A stretch of 64,000 nucleotides of DNA, from NCBI RefSeq assembly GCF_000014885.1, contig NC_011566.1, forward strand, positions 3,267,501 through 3,331,500, read 5' to 3'. Source of the stretch: Shewanella piezotolerans WP3. GTDB taxonomy: Bacteria > Pseudomonadota > Gammaproteobacteria > Enterobacterales > Shewanellaceae. The position numbers and the translations under genes are program-made. The notes beneath the pieces are model-generated. The model was not told the origin of the DNA. It did no database searches and was given only the letters and a program-made list of their open reading frames with translations. Of this stretch, positions 54,572 through 62,560 are shown piece by piece; the stretch's first letter is position 1; the number at the start of each line of letters is the position of its first letter.

Positions 54572-54752
54572 AAACCAAGATGACATTAACGCCTTAGTTT
54601 AACTCTTTGCCATGGCGGCAGGAAATGAGTTTAAGCCGCTACAAAACGCTATTATCACGCCGTAAAGTCGACACAATAATAGCCTGATTAGTGTTAAATA
54701 CTATTTCGTCTTTTTAACAGGGAATGCCTTATTTTGTATGGAACAAAATAAA

Positions 54753-54960
54753 CCATTTAATCGTATATCCAAACCCTATAACGAATCATACAACGTTTTG
54801 CCAATTTTTTACCTCAGCCGCACTAAGTGAGCACCTCAGTCTTTCCACTTCTGCTTTGCGTTGGCTTAAAAGGGAATAACCATCTCTTTACCAAAGCGCT
54901 TTGAATTGAAAAGACTGAGGGGCTCTGAACGGGTCAAATACTTAATGCAAATGGTATTAA
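54753..54960. mobile_element. MITE-like element, left-truncated copy
   Basis: Bases 54753-54960 align end to end with 3998-4205 (both 208 bp) with scattered substitutions, including the right terminal repeat (one change, AAATGG for CAATTGG core), and the inner CCTCAGTCTTT / AAGACTGAGG pair. The left third and left terminal repeat are missing, so this copy is probably immobile. Its right end supplies the stop codon of the adjoining leftward gene. Confidence 0.75.
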
Positions 54961-55643
54961 TGCCGTTTTGCCAGTGCCAGATAACTGTTTAGCTGACCAG
55001 TTGCCTGTTGATGCTCACCCGTCATTGAGGCTAGCTGCATTAATGACTTAATGCCTTGATATTGGTTTTTCTGTTGATCGGTAAGTGTTCTATCTGACTC
55101 CAGCAGTGCTGTAATGTCACTTGCCACTCGATTAGCTTTTTGGGCTACCACTGGCGATTGAATCGCATCCATAGTACGCATAACCCACTTTGCTTCATCT
55201 AAAGTACCGGCCAATTCACGATCTTCACTACTGTTGGTGAGTGTCGCACGCTGCTCATCAATAAAATCAGCTAAAGATTGCTCTTCAGTCGGCGGAATAT
55301 CAAAGCCACTATTGGTCAAGCGATTCAATTGTCCATCAGACAGAATGCCATCTTGATATAAGCGTTGAATAAGGTTGGGGAGCTTTTCAGTGCTAAAGCT
55401 ACCATCTTGGAAGAAATCTTTCGCTATCGCTTCGATTTTTTGCGCCCGCTCTGCACGGCCCGATAACACAAGACCGTTATCGTCTTTACTCGGAGCATTT
55501 GAAGCTGATGTTTTAGCACTCGCATTAACGCCTTGAATGCCATTAGCACTATTAACACTTGATTGGCTGCCAGAAGCGCCGTAGGCATCGGCGAGAACTG
55601 CACCGCTATTAACAGGGTTATTGATACTACTTAATGGGTTCAT
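54957..55643 (-). CDS. Hypothetical 228-aa protein, Ser/Ala/Asn-rich N-terminus
   Basis: I do not recognise this protein. Residues 1-60 are a low-complexity, probably disordered stretch (SGSQSSVNSANGIQG...). The rest is a soluble mostly helical domain with SGRAERAQKIEAIAKDFFQDG and DEAKWVMRTMDAIQSPVVAQ in parts. No signal peptide or membrane span. I chose ATG 55643; the upstream TTG is less likely, and no good ribosome binding site is seen for either. The last codon and stop lie in the right end of the truncated element, so the native C-terminus may have been changed. Confidence 0.65.
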   Translation of the reverse strand: MNPLSSINNPVNSGAVLADAYGASGSQSSVNSANGIQGVNASAKTSASNAPSKDDNGLVLSGRAERAQKIEAIAKDFFQDGSFSTEKLPNLIQRLYQDGILSDGQLNRLTNSGFDIPPTEEQSLADFIDEQRATLTNSSEDRELAGTLDEAKWVMRTMDAIQSPVVAQKANRVASDITALLESDRTLTDQQKNQYQGIKSLMQLASMTGEHQQATGQLNSYLALAKRH

Positions 55644-55724
55644 CGTCAAAAATTCGGCGTTAGCTTAATCATGCAGCGATTAAAGCAGGAACTGTGCCGC
55701 TTTTTAAACGATCAAATTGACTGG

Positions 55725-56180
55725 TTACTTTTGGTTCAATTGCGTGGTCAAGTTTAAGCATAACACGCGCAGAGACTCAATCTCCTGCTCGGTCATACTC
55801 ACCTTCTCTAATAGTGTTTGCTTTTGTGACAATGCATCGGCTTGCAGCGACAAGCCGGTGGTCGTTAATGCGATCACTTTTTTACGTTCATCGGTTTCAT
55901 CAGGTAGTCGCTGCAGAAACAATTTTATCTCTAATCGCTTTACGATTGGTGACAACGTTCCCATATCCAAACGTGTAGCTTGAGATAATTGCGTCATGCT
56001 CGCTCGATCTTTTAGCCATAGCGCTTGCATAACCAAATATTGTGGATAGGTCAATTCATACTGGTCCAACAGGGGGCGGTATGCACGCATAAGTGCATTG
56101 CCAGCGGTATACAGCGCAAAACATACGTTATCTGATAAACATGCTGGGCTATCATTATTTGACACTTTGTTATCCGCCAC
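55725..56180 (-). CDS. MarR family regulator, OhrR-like
   Basis: A 151-aa winged-helix regulator. The N-terminal NVCFALYTAGNALMRAYRPLL and YELTYPQYLVMQALW segments match the OhrR branch, with Cys20 in the place of the peroxide-sensing cysteine and a second, Cys14, nearby. The DNA-binding part includes MTQLSQATRLDMGTLSPIVKRLE. OhrR-type repressors release DNA when the cysteine is oxidised by organic peroxides. It is divergent from a quinone/alkenal-type reductase gene with palindromes between them, so that gene is its likely target. Confidence 0.87.
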   Translation of the reverse strand: MADNKVSNNDSPACLSDNVCFALYTAGNALMRAYRPLLDQYELTYPQYLVMQALWLKDRASMTQLSQATRLDMGTLSPIVKRLEIKLFLQRLPDETDERKKVIALTTTGLSLQADALSQKQTLLEKVSMTEQEIESLRVLCLNLTTQLNQK

Positions 56181-56267
56181 TAGTTTCTCCCTCGATTAAG
56201 TGTGGCAATTTTACCTGACTAGCATTAACAACACTAGCCAATCCGCACTTTACTTGCGCAAAAATAA

Positions 56268-56279
56268 TTTGCGCGCAAA
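56268..56279. promoter_or_regulatory. Perfect 12-bp palindrome in MarR/curA intergenic region
   Basis: TTTGCGCGCAAA is an exact palindrome, with a related TTGCGCA half just upstream. A likely operator for the divergent MarR/OhrR regulator. Confidence 0.6.
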
Positions 56280-56324
56280 CTATTTACATCGCTCTTAATC
56301 TTTAGTTATGATGCGAGCAATTAC

Positions 56325-56336
56325 TTTGTGCGCAAA
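56325..56336. promoter_or_regulatory. Second palindrome, TTTGTGCGCAAA
   Basis: One-mismatch copy of the first palindrome, 57 bp away centre to centre and just before the reductase ribosome binding site. Confidence 0.55.
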
Positions 56337-56354
56337 CAAAAATAAAGGATCACT

Positions 56355-57353
56355 ATGAACGCTAAGCAAATTCAACTGAAATCTCGCCCTGAAGGCCTGC
56401 CTAACGCCAACAATTTCGCTGAAGCTGAAGTGGCATTAGCTGCGATTAAAGACGGTGAGTTTTTAGTTAAGAATCTATGGATGTCCGTCGACCCATACAT
56501 GCGTGGTCGCATGATTGATAGAAAAAGTTACATTGCACCTTTTGAAATAGGCGCTGTACTTGAAGGTGGCGCAATTGGCGAAGTAATCGAATCGAACAAT
56601 AGCGAGTTCCCAGTTGGCAGCAAAGTTAACAGCATGCACGGCTGGCGCAGCCATTATGTTACTGACGGTACAGAGATCACTCGCCTACCACAAACACCGA
56701 TCAGCGAGTCACATTTTTTAGGTGTGCTTGGCATGCCAGGTATGACCGCTTGGACAGGCCTTAACCGTATCGCGGAGCTAAAATCGGGGGAAACCTTATT
56801 TGTCTCTGCAGCATCCGGGGCCGTTGGTAGCGTTGCGGTACAAATAGGCAAACTAATGGGCGCCCGAGTGATTGCATCGGTTGGCTCTGATGAGAAGGCT
56901 GAGCACATAAAATCACTCGGTGTAGACGCTGTTATCAACTACAAAACCTGTGGCGATCTTACGGCAGCACTTGCCCAAGCCGCGCCAGAAGGGATTGATG
57001 TCTATTTCGAGAACGTCGGTGGCGAACACCTAACTGCTGCACTTAACAATATGAAAGACCATGGTCGTATTGCAGTTTGCGGCATGATTGCACAATATAA
57101 TGATACGGTGCCGACCCCAGGACCGGCAAACTTAGCACAAATCATTATGAAAAAGCTGAAAATTGAAGGCTTTATTGTGTTTGAACATTGGGCACATTAC
57201 CCAGAGTTTGCCAAGCAAATGGGCCAATGGTTAGCGGAGGGCAAAGTCACCGCTGAACAAACGGTTTATGAGGGGCTGTCAAATGCACCAGAAGCCTTTA
57301 TCGGATTGTTCGAAGGTAAAAACCGCGGCAAAATGATTGTGAAGTTGACTTAA
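56355..57353 (+). CDS. NADPH-dependent oxidoreductase, CurA/MDR type
   Basis: A 332-aa medium-chain dehydrogenase/reductase of the zinc-free leukotriene-B4-dehydrogenase/CurA group. Landmarks are WMSVDPYMRGRM near 45-56, LGMPGMTAWTGL, the nucleotide site SAASGAVGSVAVQIGKLMGA near 154-173, and the C-terminal FEGKNRGKMIVK. Such enzymes reduce alpha,beta-unsaturated carbonyls or quinones. Divergence from an OhrR-like regulator suggests induction by reactive electrophiles or peroxides. A terminator separates it from convergent rssA. Confidence 0.88.
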   Translation: MNAKQIQLKSRPEGLPNANNFAEAEVALAAIKDGEFLVKNLWMSVDPYMRGRMIDRKSYIAPFEIGAVLEGGAIGEVIESNNSEFPVGSKVNSMHGWRSHYVTDGTEITRLPQTPISESHFLGVLGMPGMTAWTGLNRIAELKSGETLFVSAASGAVGSVAVQIGKLMGARVIASVGSDEKAEHIKSLGVDAVINYKTCGDLTAALAQAAPEGIDVYFENVGGEHLTAALNNMKDHGRIAVCGMIAQYNDTVPTPGPANLAQIIMKKLKIEGFIVFEHWAHYPEFAKQMGQWLAEGKVTAEQTVYEGLSNAPEAFIGLFEGKNRGKMIVKLT

Positions 57354-57370
57354 TTAATACTTGATAACGG

Positions 57371-57402
57371 CAATAAAAAAGGGCTTTAAGCCCTTTTTAT
57401 TG
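57371..57402. terminator. Bidirectional terminator between reductase and rssA
   Basis: CAATAAAAAAGGGC / GCCCTTTTTATTG hairpin with one bulged A; T runs on both sides. Confidence 0.85.
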
Positions 57403-57417
57403 CCCCATTTTTAAGGT

Positions 57418-58401
57418 TTATTCGGTTATTCGATGTGGCGCTAAAGCAGCTTCAATAAGATGCGCAACTTGCTCTACAGCCGCCTCTCCTGCCGCAATAG
57501 CTTCTTCCGCGCGATGAAACTCCATAGTACCAATATCACCTAGATCCGGCACAATACAAATATCAGGCGGATCACCCATTAATCGAGCTCTTTTATGCCG
57601 TTGCTCCAATATATCCATAGACTGCGACATTACCGCTAACATTCCAGGGTTTGGGCTTTGGCTATTTTCGAGCTTTTGACTCAATGAAAGCTTATCAGTC
57701 AGGCCGCTAATATAGTCTCTTCCCCGAGCTAACAGATCAGTAAAACCTTTCTCTTGATGCTTTTCAGCTTCCGCTTCCTCCTCTGTAGTAGGCTTGTTAC
57801 TCTTCATATTAACGGGTAATACTTGCAATCGGCCACGGCGCAAACCATGAAGATCAACCGCAATCACAATATCGACCCCCATTGCACGACTAACTGACAC
57901 AGGAACAGGGTTCACTACAGCGCCGTCCACCAGCCAACGTTCGCCGACTTTGACGGGCGGTAAAATACCGGGCATAGAGCATGATGCTCTCACCGCATGG
58001 CGTAAATCTCCCTCTGTAAACCAAATCTCTTGTCCTGAATAAAGATCGGTAGCGACTGCTGCAAATGGTTTTTTAAGCTGCTCAATCTGTATATCGCCCA
58101 TGCGTTTTTGCAGTACATCAAACACTTTTTCACCACCGATTAAGCCGCCTTTACGCCAACTCAAATCCATGAGTCCCAATACATCCCAGCTACTAAAGCT
58201 ACGCACCCAGCCTTCTAGCTCAGCCAAATTATCATTAGCATATGCGGCGCCTACCACAGCACCAATAGAGCAACCAGCAATTTTATCAGGGTAAACACCC
58301 AACTTAGCCAGCCCATTCAACACACCAATATGCGCCCAGCCCTTTGCTGCACCACTTCCAAGGGCTAGCCCTATTCGAACCGAATGATTTTTTTCTGACA
58401 C
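57418..58401 (-). CDS. rssA: Patatin-like phospholipase family protein RssA
   Basis: A 327-aa patatin-fold lipase-like protein. The oxyanion motif GSGAAKG (15-21), nucleophile GCSIG (Ser45) and catalytic Asp in LVDGAVVNP (D159) are in order, so the Ser-Asp dyad is complete. Residues about 200-260 hold a charged linker (KSNKPTTEEEAEAEKHQEK). Sequence features match bacterial RssA; substrate unproved. No signal peptide, so cytoplasmic or inner-face acting. Confidence 0.87.
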   Translation of the reverse strand: MSEKNHSVRIGLALGSGAAKGWAHIGVLNGLAKLGVYPDKIAGCSIGAVVGAAYANDNLAELEGWVRSFSSWDVLGLMDLSWRKGGLIGGEKVFDVLQKRMGDIQIEQLKKPFAAVATDLYSGQEIWFTEGDLRHAVRASCSMPGILPPVKVGERWLVDGAVVNPVPVSVSRAMGVDIVIAVDLHGLRRGRLQVLPVNMKSNKPTTEEEAEAEKHQEKGFTDLLARGRDYISGLTDKLSLSQKLENSQSPNPGMLAVMSQSMDILEQRHKRARLMGDPPDICIVPDLGDIGTMEFHRAEEAIAAGEAAVEQVAHLIEAALAPHRITE

Positions 58402-58580
58402 GATTTTTGACTCCTACAGCCAATATTAAGCTCAACCTAACAATGCTAGTGTTTTGATCGACGCCGATTTTACCACTCTAATGTGCTCTTCAGCTACACT
58501 CAGCCTATCCTAAGCGTTTAATTCAACTTCTTTAAAATAAACTTAATCGCTAGTCATAGCCCTGCTCTATCTATCTAGGC

Positions 58581-58586
58581 TATAAT
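58581..58586 (+). promoter_or_regulatory. Consensus -10 box before DEAD-box helicase gene
   Basis: TATAAT lies 36 bp upstream of the TTG start; no convincing -35 is visible at 17 bp spacing. Confidence 0.45.
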
Positions 58587-58616
58587 ACGCGGTCAGATTA
58601 TTTAAGGAGTTCACCT

Positions 58617-59960
58617 TTGCAATTCACCGATTTTTCACTGGATCAACGTCTGTTACAAACATTAAAGCACATGGGAATAGACACCCCAACCGAGATCCAG
58701 GAACAAGCCATACCTATTGCCCTTGCAGGCAAAGATCTAATGGCATCATCTAAAACAGGTTCAGGCAAGACCTTGGCATTTTTGCTACCTGCAATGCAAA
58801 GGATGATTTCGTGTAAAGCATTGAGTAAGCGCGACCCTCGCGCGGTTATTTTGCTACCCACTCGTGAGCTGGCAACCCAAGTTTATAGTCAACTGCGTTT
58901 ATTAGTTGCTAATACTCAGTTTAAAGCCACTAAAATTCTTGGCGGTGAAAATTTCAACGACCAAGCAAAAGCACTGGCTCGTGACCCACATTTTGTTGTG
59001 GCCACACCGGGTCGCTTAGCCGATCACCTGAAACAACATCACTTGCACCTCAATGGTCTTGAGCTACTTATCTTCGATGAAGCCGACCGTATGTTGGACT
59101 TAGGTTTTGCAGAACAGCTTAAACAAATTAACAATGCGGCCGATCATAAACGTCGCCAAACACTGATGTTTTCGGCAACACTTGATCACGGTGATGTCGA
59201 TGAAATCGCCGCTGAGCTGCTTAAAACCCCAGAACATGTTGCTATTGGCGCTGGTAACTTAGAGCACAAAGATATTACTCAGCGTATATTCCTTTGTGAT
59301 CACCTTGATCATAAAGAAGCGTTATTATCGCGCATTTTAAAAGACGAACAGCAAAAGCAGATCATCATCTTTACCGCGACTCGACAAGATACCGACCGCC
59401 TAGCGAAGAAACTTGCTGATGATGGCTTTAAAACGGCCTCACTCAGTGGCGAGCTAAAGCAAAGTGCCCGTAACCAAATCATGGATGAGTTTAGCCGAGG
59501 TTTACAACAGATATTGGTGACTACTGATGTCGCATCTCGTGGTCTAGATTTACTTAACGTATCTTTAGTGATCAACTTTGATATGCCAAAATTTGCCGAA
59601 GAGTATGTCCACCGTATTGGACGTACTGGACGAGCTGGCGCTAAAGGCGACGCGGTTTCATTAGTCGGCCCTAAAGATTGGGTTAACTTTACCCAAGTAC
59701 AAACCTTCCTTAATAAACAGTTTGCTTTTAGTGAACTTGAAGGGTTGAAAGGTAAATTTACCGGCTTGAAACCAAAAGCAAAGAACAACAAGAAAGCAAA
59801 ACCTGCCGCAGCAAAGAAAAAAGCAGCAACCGCCAAGAAAAAATCTTCGGCTAAAGCTACAGCTAATCGCGATAGACGCTTTGCAACAGGCGTCGACGTC
59901 GGTGATGCACCTATGCTTAGAAAGCAAAAAGCTAAGCTGCAGGATACACCTGAAGATTAA
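58617..59960 (+). CDS. DEAD-box ATP-dependent RNA helicase
   Basis: A 447-aa helicase starting at TTG: AAGGAG lies 7 nt upstream and the conserved N-terminal FTDFSLDQRLLQTLKHMG (Q-motif region) follows at once, so the rare start is well supported. Motifs in order: ASSKTGSGKT (43-52), PTRELATQV, ATPGRLADHL, DEAD (154-157), SAT, and the C-terminal HRIGRTGR. A Lys/Ala-rich tail (about 390-425) probably binds RNA. It looks closest to SrmB/RhlE-like helicases; a specific name is not secure. Confidence 0.92.
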   Translation: MQFTDFSLDQRLLQTLKHMGIDTPTEIQEQAIPIALAGKDLMASSKTGSGKTLAFLLPAMQRMISCKALSKRDPRAVILLPTRELATQVYSQLRLLVANTQFKATKILGGENFNDQAKALARDPHFVVATPGRLADHLKQHHLHLNGLELLIFDEADRMLDLGFAEQLKQINNAADHKRRQTLMFSATLDHGDVDEIAAELLKTPEHVAIGAGNLEHKDITQRIFLCDHLDHKEALLSRILKDEQQKQIIIFTATRQDTDRLAKKLADDGFKTASLSGELKQSARNQIMDEFSRGLQQILVTTDVASRGLDLLNVSLVINFDMPKFAEEYVHRIGRTGRAGAKGDAVSLVGPKDWVNFTQVQTFLNKQFAFSELEGLKGKFTGLKPKAKNNKKAKPAAAKKKAATAKKKSSAKATANRDRRFATGVDVGDAPMLRKQKAKLQDTPED

Positions 59961-59985
59961 TAAGCTGCTTATATAACGCTTTATA

Positions 59986-60020
59986 GCCGCTGTGATAAAA
60001 TACTATCACAGCGGCTTTTT
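59986..60020 (+). terminator. Terminator after DEAD-box helicase
   Basis: Twelve-bp perfect stem GCCGCTGTGATA / TATCACAGCGGC with a 6-nt loop followed by TTTTT. Confidence 0.92.
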
Positions 60021-60023
60021 ATT

Positions 60024-60275
60024 AGGGGCTGTTGACCTTTCGAGCATAGTTTTTGTTCAATTATTTACCGTCAGGAATAATTTATTTTAATACAAGCCTT
60101 GAGCGGTGCTACTTAACTGGCAAAGCGAAAGCTCGTAACACATGCTAGTCATAAAAGAATAAAAGCATTGAAACGCCCCCGAAAGGCCGCGCTTCTTGGC
60201 TATTTTGACTGTGTTGTAGGTTAATTGCGGACAATAACTAAACGACGTCGCGTCCGCCTTGTCAAAGTAGAAGAT
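60024..60275. other. Non-coding stretch, possible degenerate mobile-element remnant
   Basis: About 250 bp between the helicase terminator and the YHS gene with no sensible ORF. The start (GGGGCTGTTGACCTTTCGAG) and the GTGTTGTAGGTTAATTGCGG stretch have the look of worn insertion-sequence or dispersed-element sequence, and local GC jumps around CGCCCCCGAAAGGCCGCGC. No inverted ends or target duplication could be found, so this is a suspicion only. Confidence 0.25.
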
Positions 60276-60722
60276 TTATTTAGCAATCTTTTCTAACCAG
60301 TTTTTGTCTGCACGTTTTATATACAAAGCGGTATCTTGTAACCATGTCTCCCGCACGCCAAGGCTATAATTTAAGTAAAGCTTGTTGTTTAATATGGTAA
60401 AGGCATTTGGATCAGTATCCACCACAAAACCTTTCGACATGCCATAGGCACAGTAACCACCGTATTGTGGTAGGTATTGTTGTTGGTTTTGTTCAAACAA
60501 CAATTTATGTTCTTCACTGCTAAAAAGCCATTGGGTATCTTTATAATGGCTGCTAAATTCAAGGTTACCCTTAACTGGTTCCTGCTCAGTAAAATAAGCA
60601 ACCACGTCGTAGCCATTAACTGCGATGCCTTCATTTTGAAACGTAGGTTCACCGCCTAAGCTAGTACAGCCAACTAAAACCAAACTCAACAAAATAGCCG
60701 TTAGATTGTAGATCCGTTTCAT
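60276..60722 (-). CDS. YHS domain-containing lipoprotein
   Basis: A 148-aa protein with a lipoprotein signal (LLSLVLVGC, Cys19) and a YHS-type domain: NEGIAVNGYDVVAYFTEQEPVKG (about 31-53), HYKDTQWLFSSEEHKLLFEQN and YLPQYGGYCAYGMSKG. YHS domains are often metal-linked, and the single Cys plus several Tyr/His residues are kept. I chose ATG 60722 with GAGGG upstream. Role unknown. Confidence 0.85.
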   Translation of the reverse strand: MKRIYNLTAILLSLVLVGCTSLGGEPTFQNEGIAVNGYDVVAYFTEQEPVKGNLEFSSHYKDTQWLFSSEEHKLLFEQNQQQYLPQYGGYCAYGMSKGFVVDTDPNAFTILNNKLYLNYSLGVRETWLQDTALYIKRADKNWLEKIAK

Positions 60723-60927
60723 AATTTCCCTCTCTCCCATTACACATTACATAACCAACTAGACCGAGCGACGGCATAACGTATTTCATTACTACTCATT
60801 TAAATGAAGTTAGCTGAAATGTCATACAACAAACCAAAATATATTTGCAATATGCCAATGCTAAACGCTGACCACTGAGCAAAATAACGCTACAATATGC
60901 GCAATATTGTTATTGTTAAGGTTTATC

Positions 60928-61371
60928 ATGAGAGTTTGTGGCGTAGAGTTAAAAGGTGGCGAAGCCATCATCAGTTTATTAAGTTATGAAGGCGAAACCT
61001 ATAATGTGCCTGATTGCCGTCAGAAATCATTCGCTATTTCAAACTCAGCGCAAACCGAAACGATTCGGGAGTTTCACTTTGCCTTTGGTAAACTACTAGA
61101 AGATTATCGTGTTGATGAAGTTGTCATCATTGAACGCGAACAAAAAGGTAAAGGTGCAGGCAGCATAACCAGTTTTAAACTTGAGGCTGCTATTCAAGTA
61201 TTATCACTACCTGTAACCCTCATCTCCCCTGTTATCGTTAAAGCACAGCTTAAGCGTAATCCGCCGCAAGTTGACTTTGAAGGTCTTGGGCTTAAGCGTT
61301 TCCAAAAGAATGCTTTCGAAGCGGCTTATGCTTCTCATAACTTAACCATCTTCAAGGTAGAAGAAGAGTAG
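60928..61371 (+). CDS. DUF3010 family protein
   Basis: A 147-aa protein beginning MRVCGVELKGGEAIISLL, with later REFHFAFGKLLEDYRVDEVVIIEREQKGKGAGS (in parts) and FEGLGLKRFQKNAFEAAYAS. This is the DUF3010 pattern, a family with an RNase H-like look (acidic residues and glycine-rich opening strand) and no known role. AAGG 6 nt before ATG 60928 decides the start; the longer frame lacks one. Confidence 0.83.
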   Translation: MRVCGVELKGGEAIISLLSYEGETYNVPDCRQKSFAISNSAQTETIREFHFAFGKLLEDYRVDEVVIIEREQKGKGAGSITSFKLEAAIQVLSLPVTLISPVIVKAQLKRNPPQVDFEGLGLKRFQKNAFEAAYASHNLTIFKVEEE

Positions 61372-61484
61372 TTAAAGAGAAATACAGCTAGGGACGTGAA
61401 CCTTGATGCAAAATTAATGCTAAAAGGTTGCAACTAAATGCTACCGTCCCTTTTATAATATCTCCCTAATTGACTAACCTCATT

Positions 61485-61991
61485 ATGCAATCTCTTCCTT
61501 ATCTAAACGGCTACCAGAGTGAAATTCAACAGCAAGTTCAAACCTTATTATCGCAAGGTAAATTAGCCGATTTTCTAATTAAAAGACATCCAGAAATCCA
61601 TTCGGTACGCACAGACAAAGCACTCTACGACTACACCATCGCGATAAAGAATCAATATCTACGTAAATCTCAGCCACTGTCTAAAGTTATCTTTGATGAC
61701 AAGATATCCCTTAAGCATCAAGCGCTGGGTTTACACTCCTATGTTGCACGTAAACAAGGCTCAAAGATAAAAGCGAAGAATGAAATTCGTATATCTTCAC
61801 GACTAAAGAGAGTGCCAGAAGGACTGCTAAGAATGGTGGTCGTGCATGAGCTTGCACACCTAAAAGAGAAAGAGCACAACAAAGCTTTCTATCAGCTATG
61901 TTGTCATATGGATGGAGATTATCATCAACTTGAGTTTGAATTAAGGCTATTGTTAACCCTAATCGATGCCGATCAAAATCCCTATTGCTAA
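61485..61991 (+). CDS. YgjP-like metallopeptidase domain protein (DUF45)
   Basis: A 168-aa protein with the zinc-protease-like motif HELAHLKEKEHNKAF: His121, Glu122, His125 and His131. The region before it (EIRISSRLKRVPEGLLRMVVV) is typical of the YgjP/DUF45 family. Substrate unknown. ATG 61485 is preferred over the TTG at 61470; no strong ribosome binding site is visible for either. It follows the DUF3010 gene by about 110 bp. Confidence 0.82.
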   Translation: MQSLPYLNGYQSEIQQQVQTLLSQGKLADFLIKRHPEIHSVRTDKALYDYTIAIKNQYLRKSQPLSKVIFDDKISLKHQALGLHSYVARKQGSKIKAKNEIRISSRLKRVPEGLLRMVVVHELAHLKEKEHNKAFYQLCCHMDGDYHQLEFELRLLLTLIDADQNPYC

Positions 61992-62059
61992 GTTTGCCAC
62001 TTTAATTGATAACGATTTTCATTTACAATATACGTAGTAAGGTCAAACTGTGAGTTGTA

Positions 62060-62482
62060 ATGAAGCTAAAGCAGCAAAGTCATCAACAAAAATATCAAAG
62101 CAAGTTAGCTAAATCACAGCGTAAACTTAGGTTTTACTCCTCTTTGACAGCAACAAACTGCATCGAACGTGCTTTTTCTCTGAATAAGCGCCAACAAAAA
62201 ATAGAGAAATATCAGCTTAAAATTCTTAAATATCAAGCTAAGCTTGCAAGCCACAATAACGTAACCTCACATCCTATTGCTTATAAAAGGCTTCACAGTG
62301 CTAACGACAACGGTGCTTTTACATCACTGAGACTCATCAACAAATTAAGCCTCAACAGTGCAAGCATCCATCGTCCCTACAAGGCTACTCCCTGTAAAAG
62401 TTGCCCAGCACTTAGAGGCAAAGCCTGCCTATGTGCGTTAAAACAGCAACAACGCCTGCAAGCTTTAAAGGTTAGCTTGTAA
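62060..62482 (+). CDS. Small basic protein with C-terminal cysteine cluster
   Basis: I do not recognise this 140-aa protein. It is very basic and Gln/Lys-rich, with a helical, coiled-coil-like first half (KYQSKLAKSQRKLRFY; KIEKYQLKILKYQAKL) and a C-terminal cluster CKSCPALRGKACLCALK that could bind zinc or an iron-sulfur centre. GTGAGTTG precedes the ATG without a clear Shine-Dalgarno. It is 68 bp after the DUF45 gene on the same strand and ends at a bidirectional terminator, supporting a real gene. Confidence 0.6.
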   Translation: MKLKQQSHQQKYQSKLAKSQRKLRFYSSLTATNCIERAFSLNKRQQKIEKYQLKILKYQAKLASHNNVTSHPIAYKRLHSANDNGAFTSLRLINKLSLNSASIHRPYKATPCKSCPALRGKACLCALKQQQRLQALKVSL

Positions 62483-62488
62483 ACAGGC

Positions 62489-62522
62489 AAAATAAAGGCC
62501 ATCAGTTGATGACCTTTATTTT
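62489..62522. terminator. Bidirectional terminator between small basic protein and M23 gene
   Basis: AAAATAAAGG...CCTTTATTTT stem of about 16 bp with one mismatch and a GT loop, between two convergent genes. Confidence 0.85.
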
Positions 62523-62560
62523 AACGAAGATTGGCTATATTCGACTTTGAATTACCAAAT

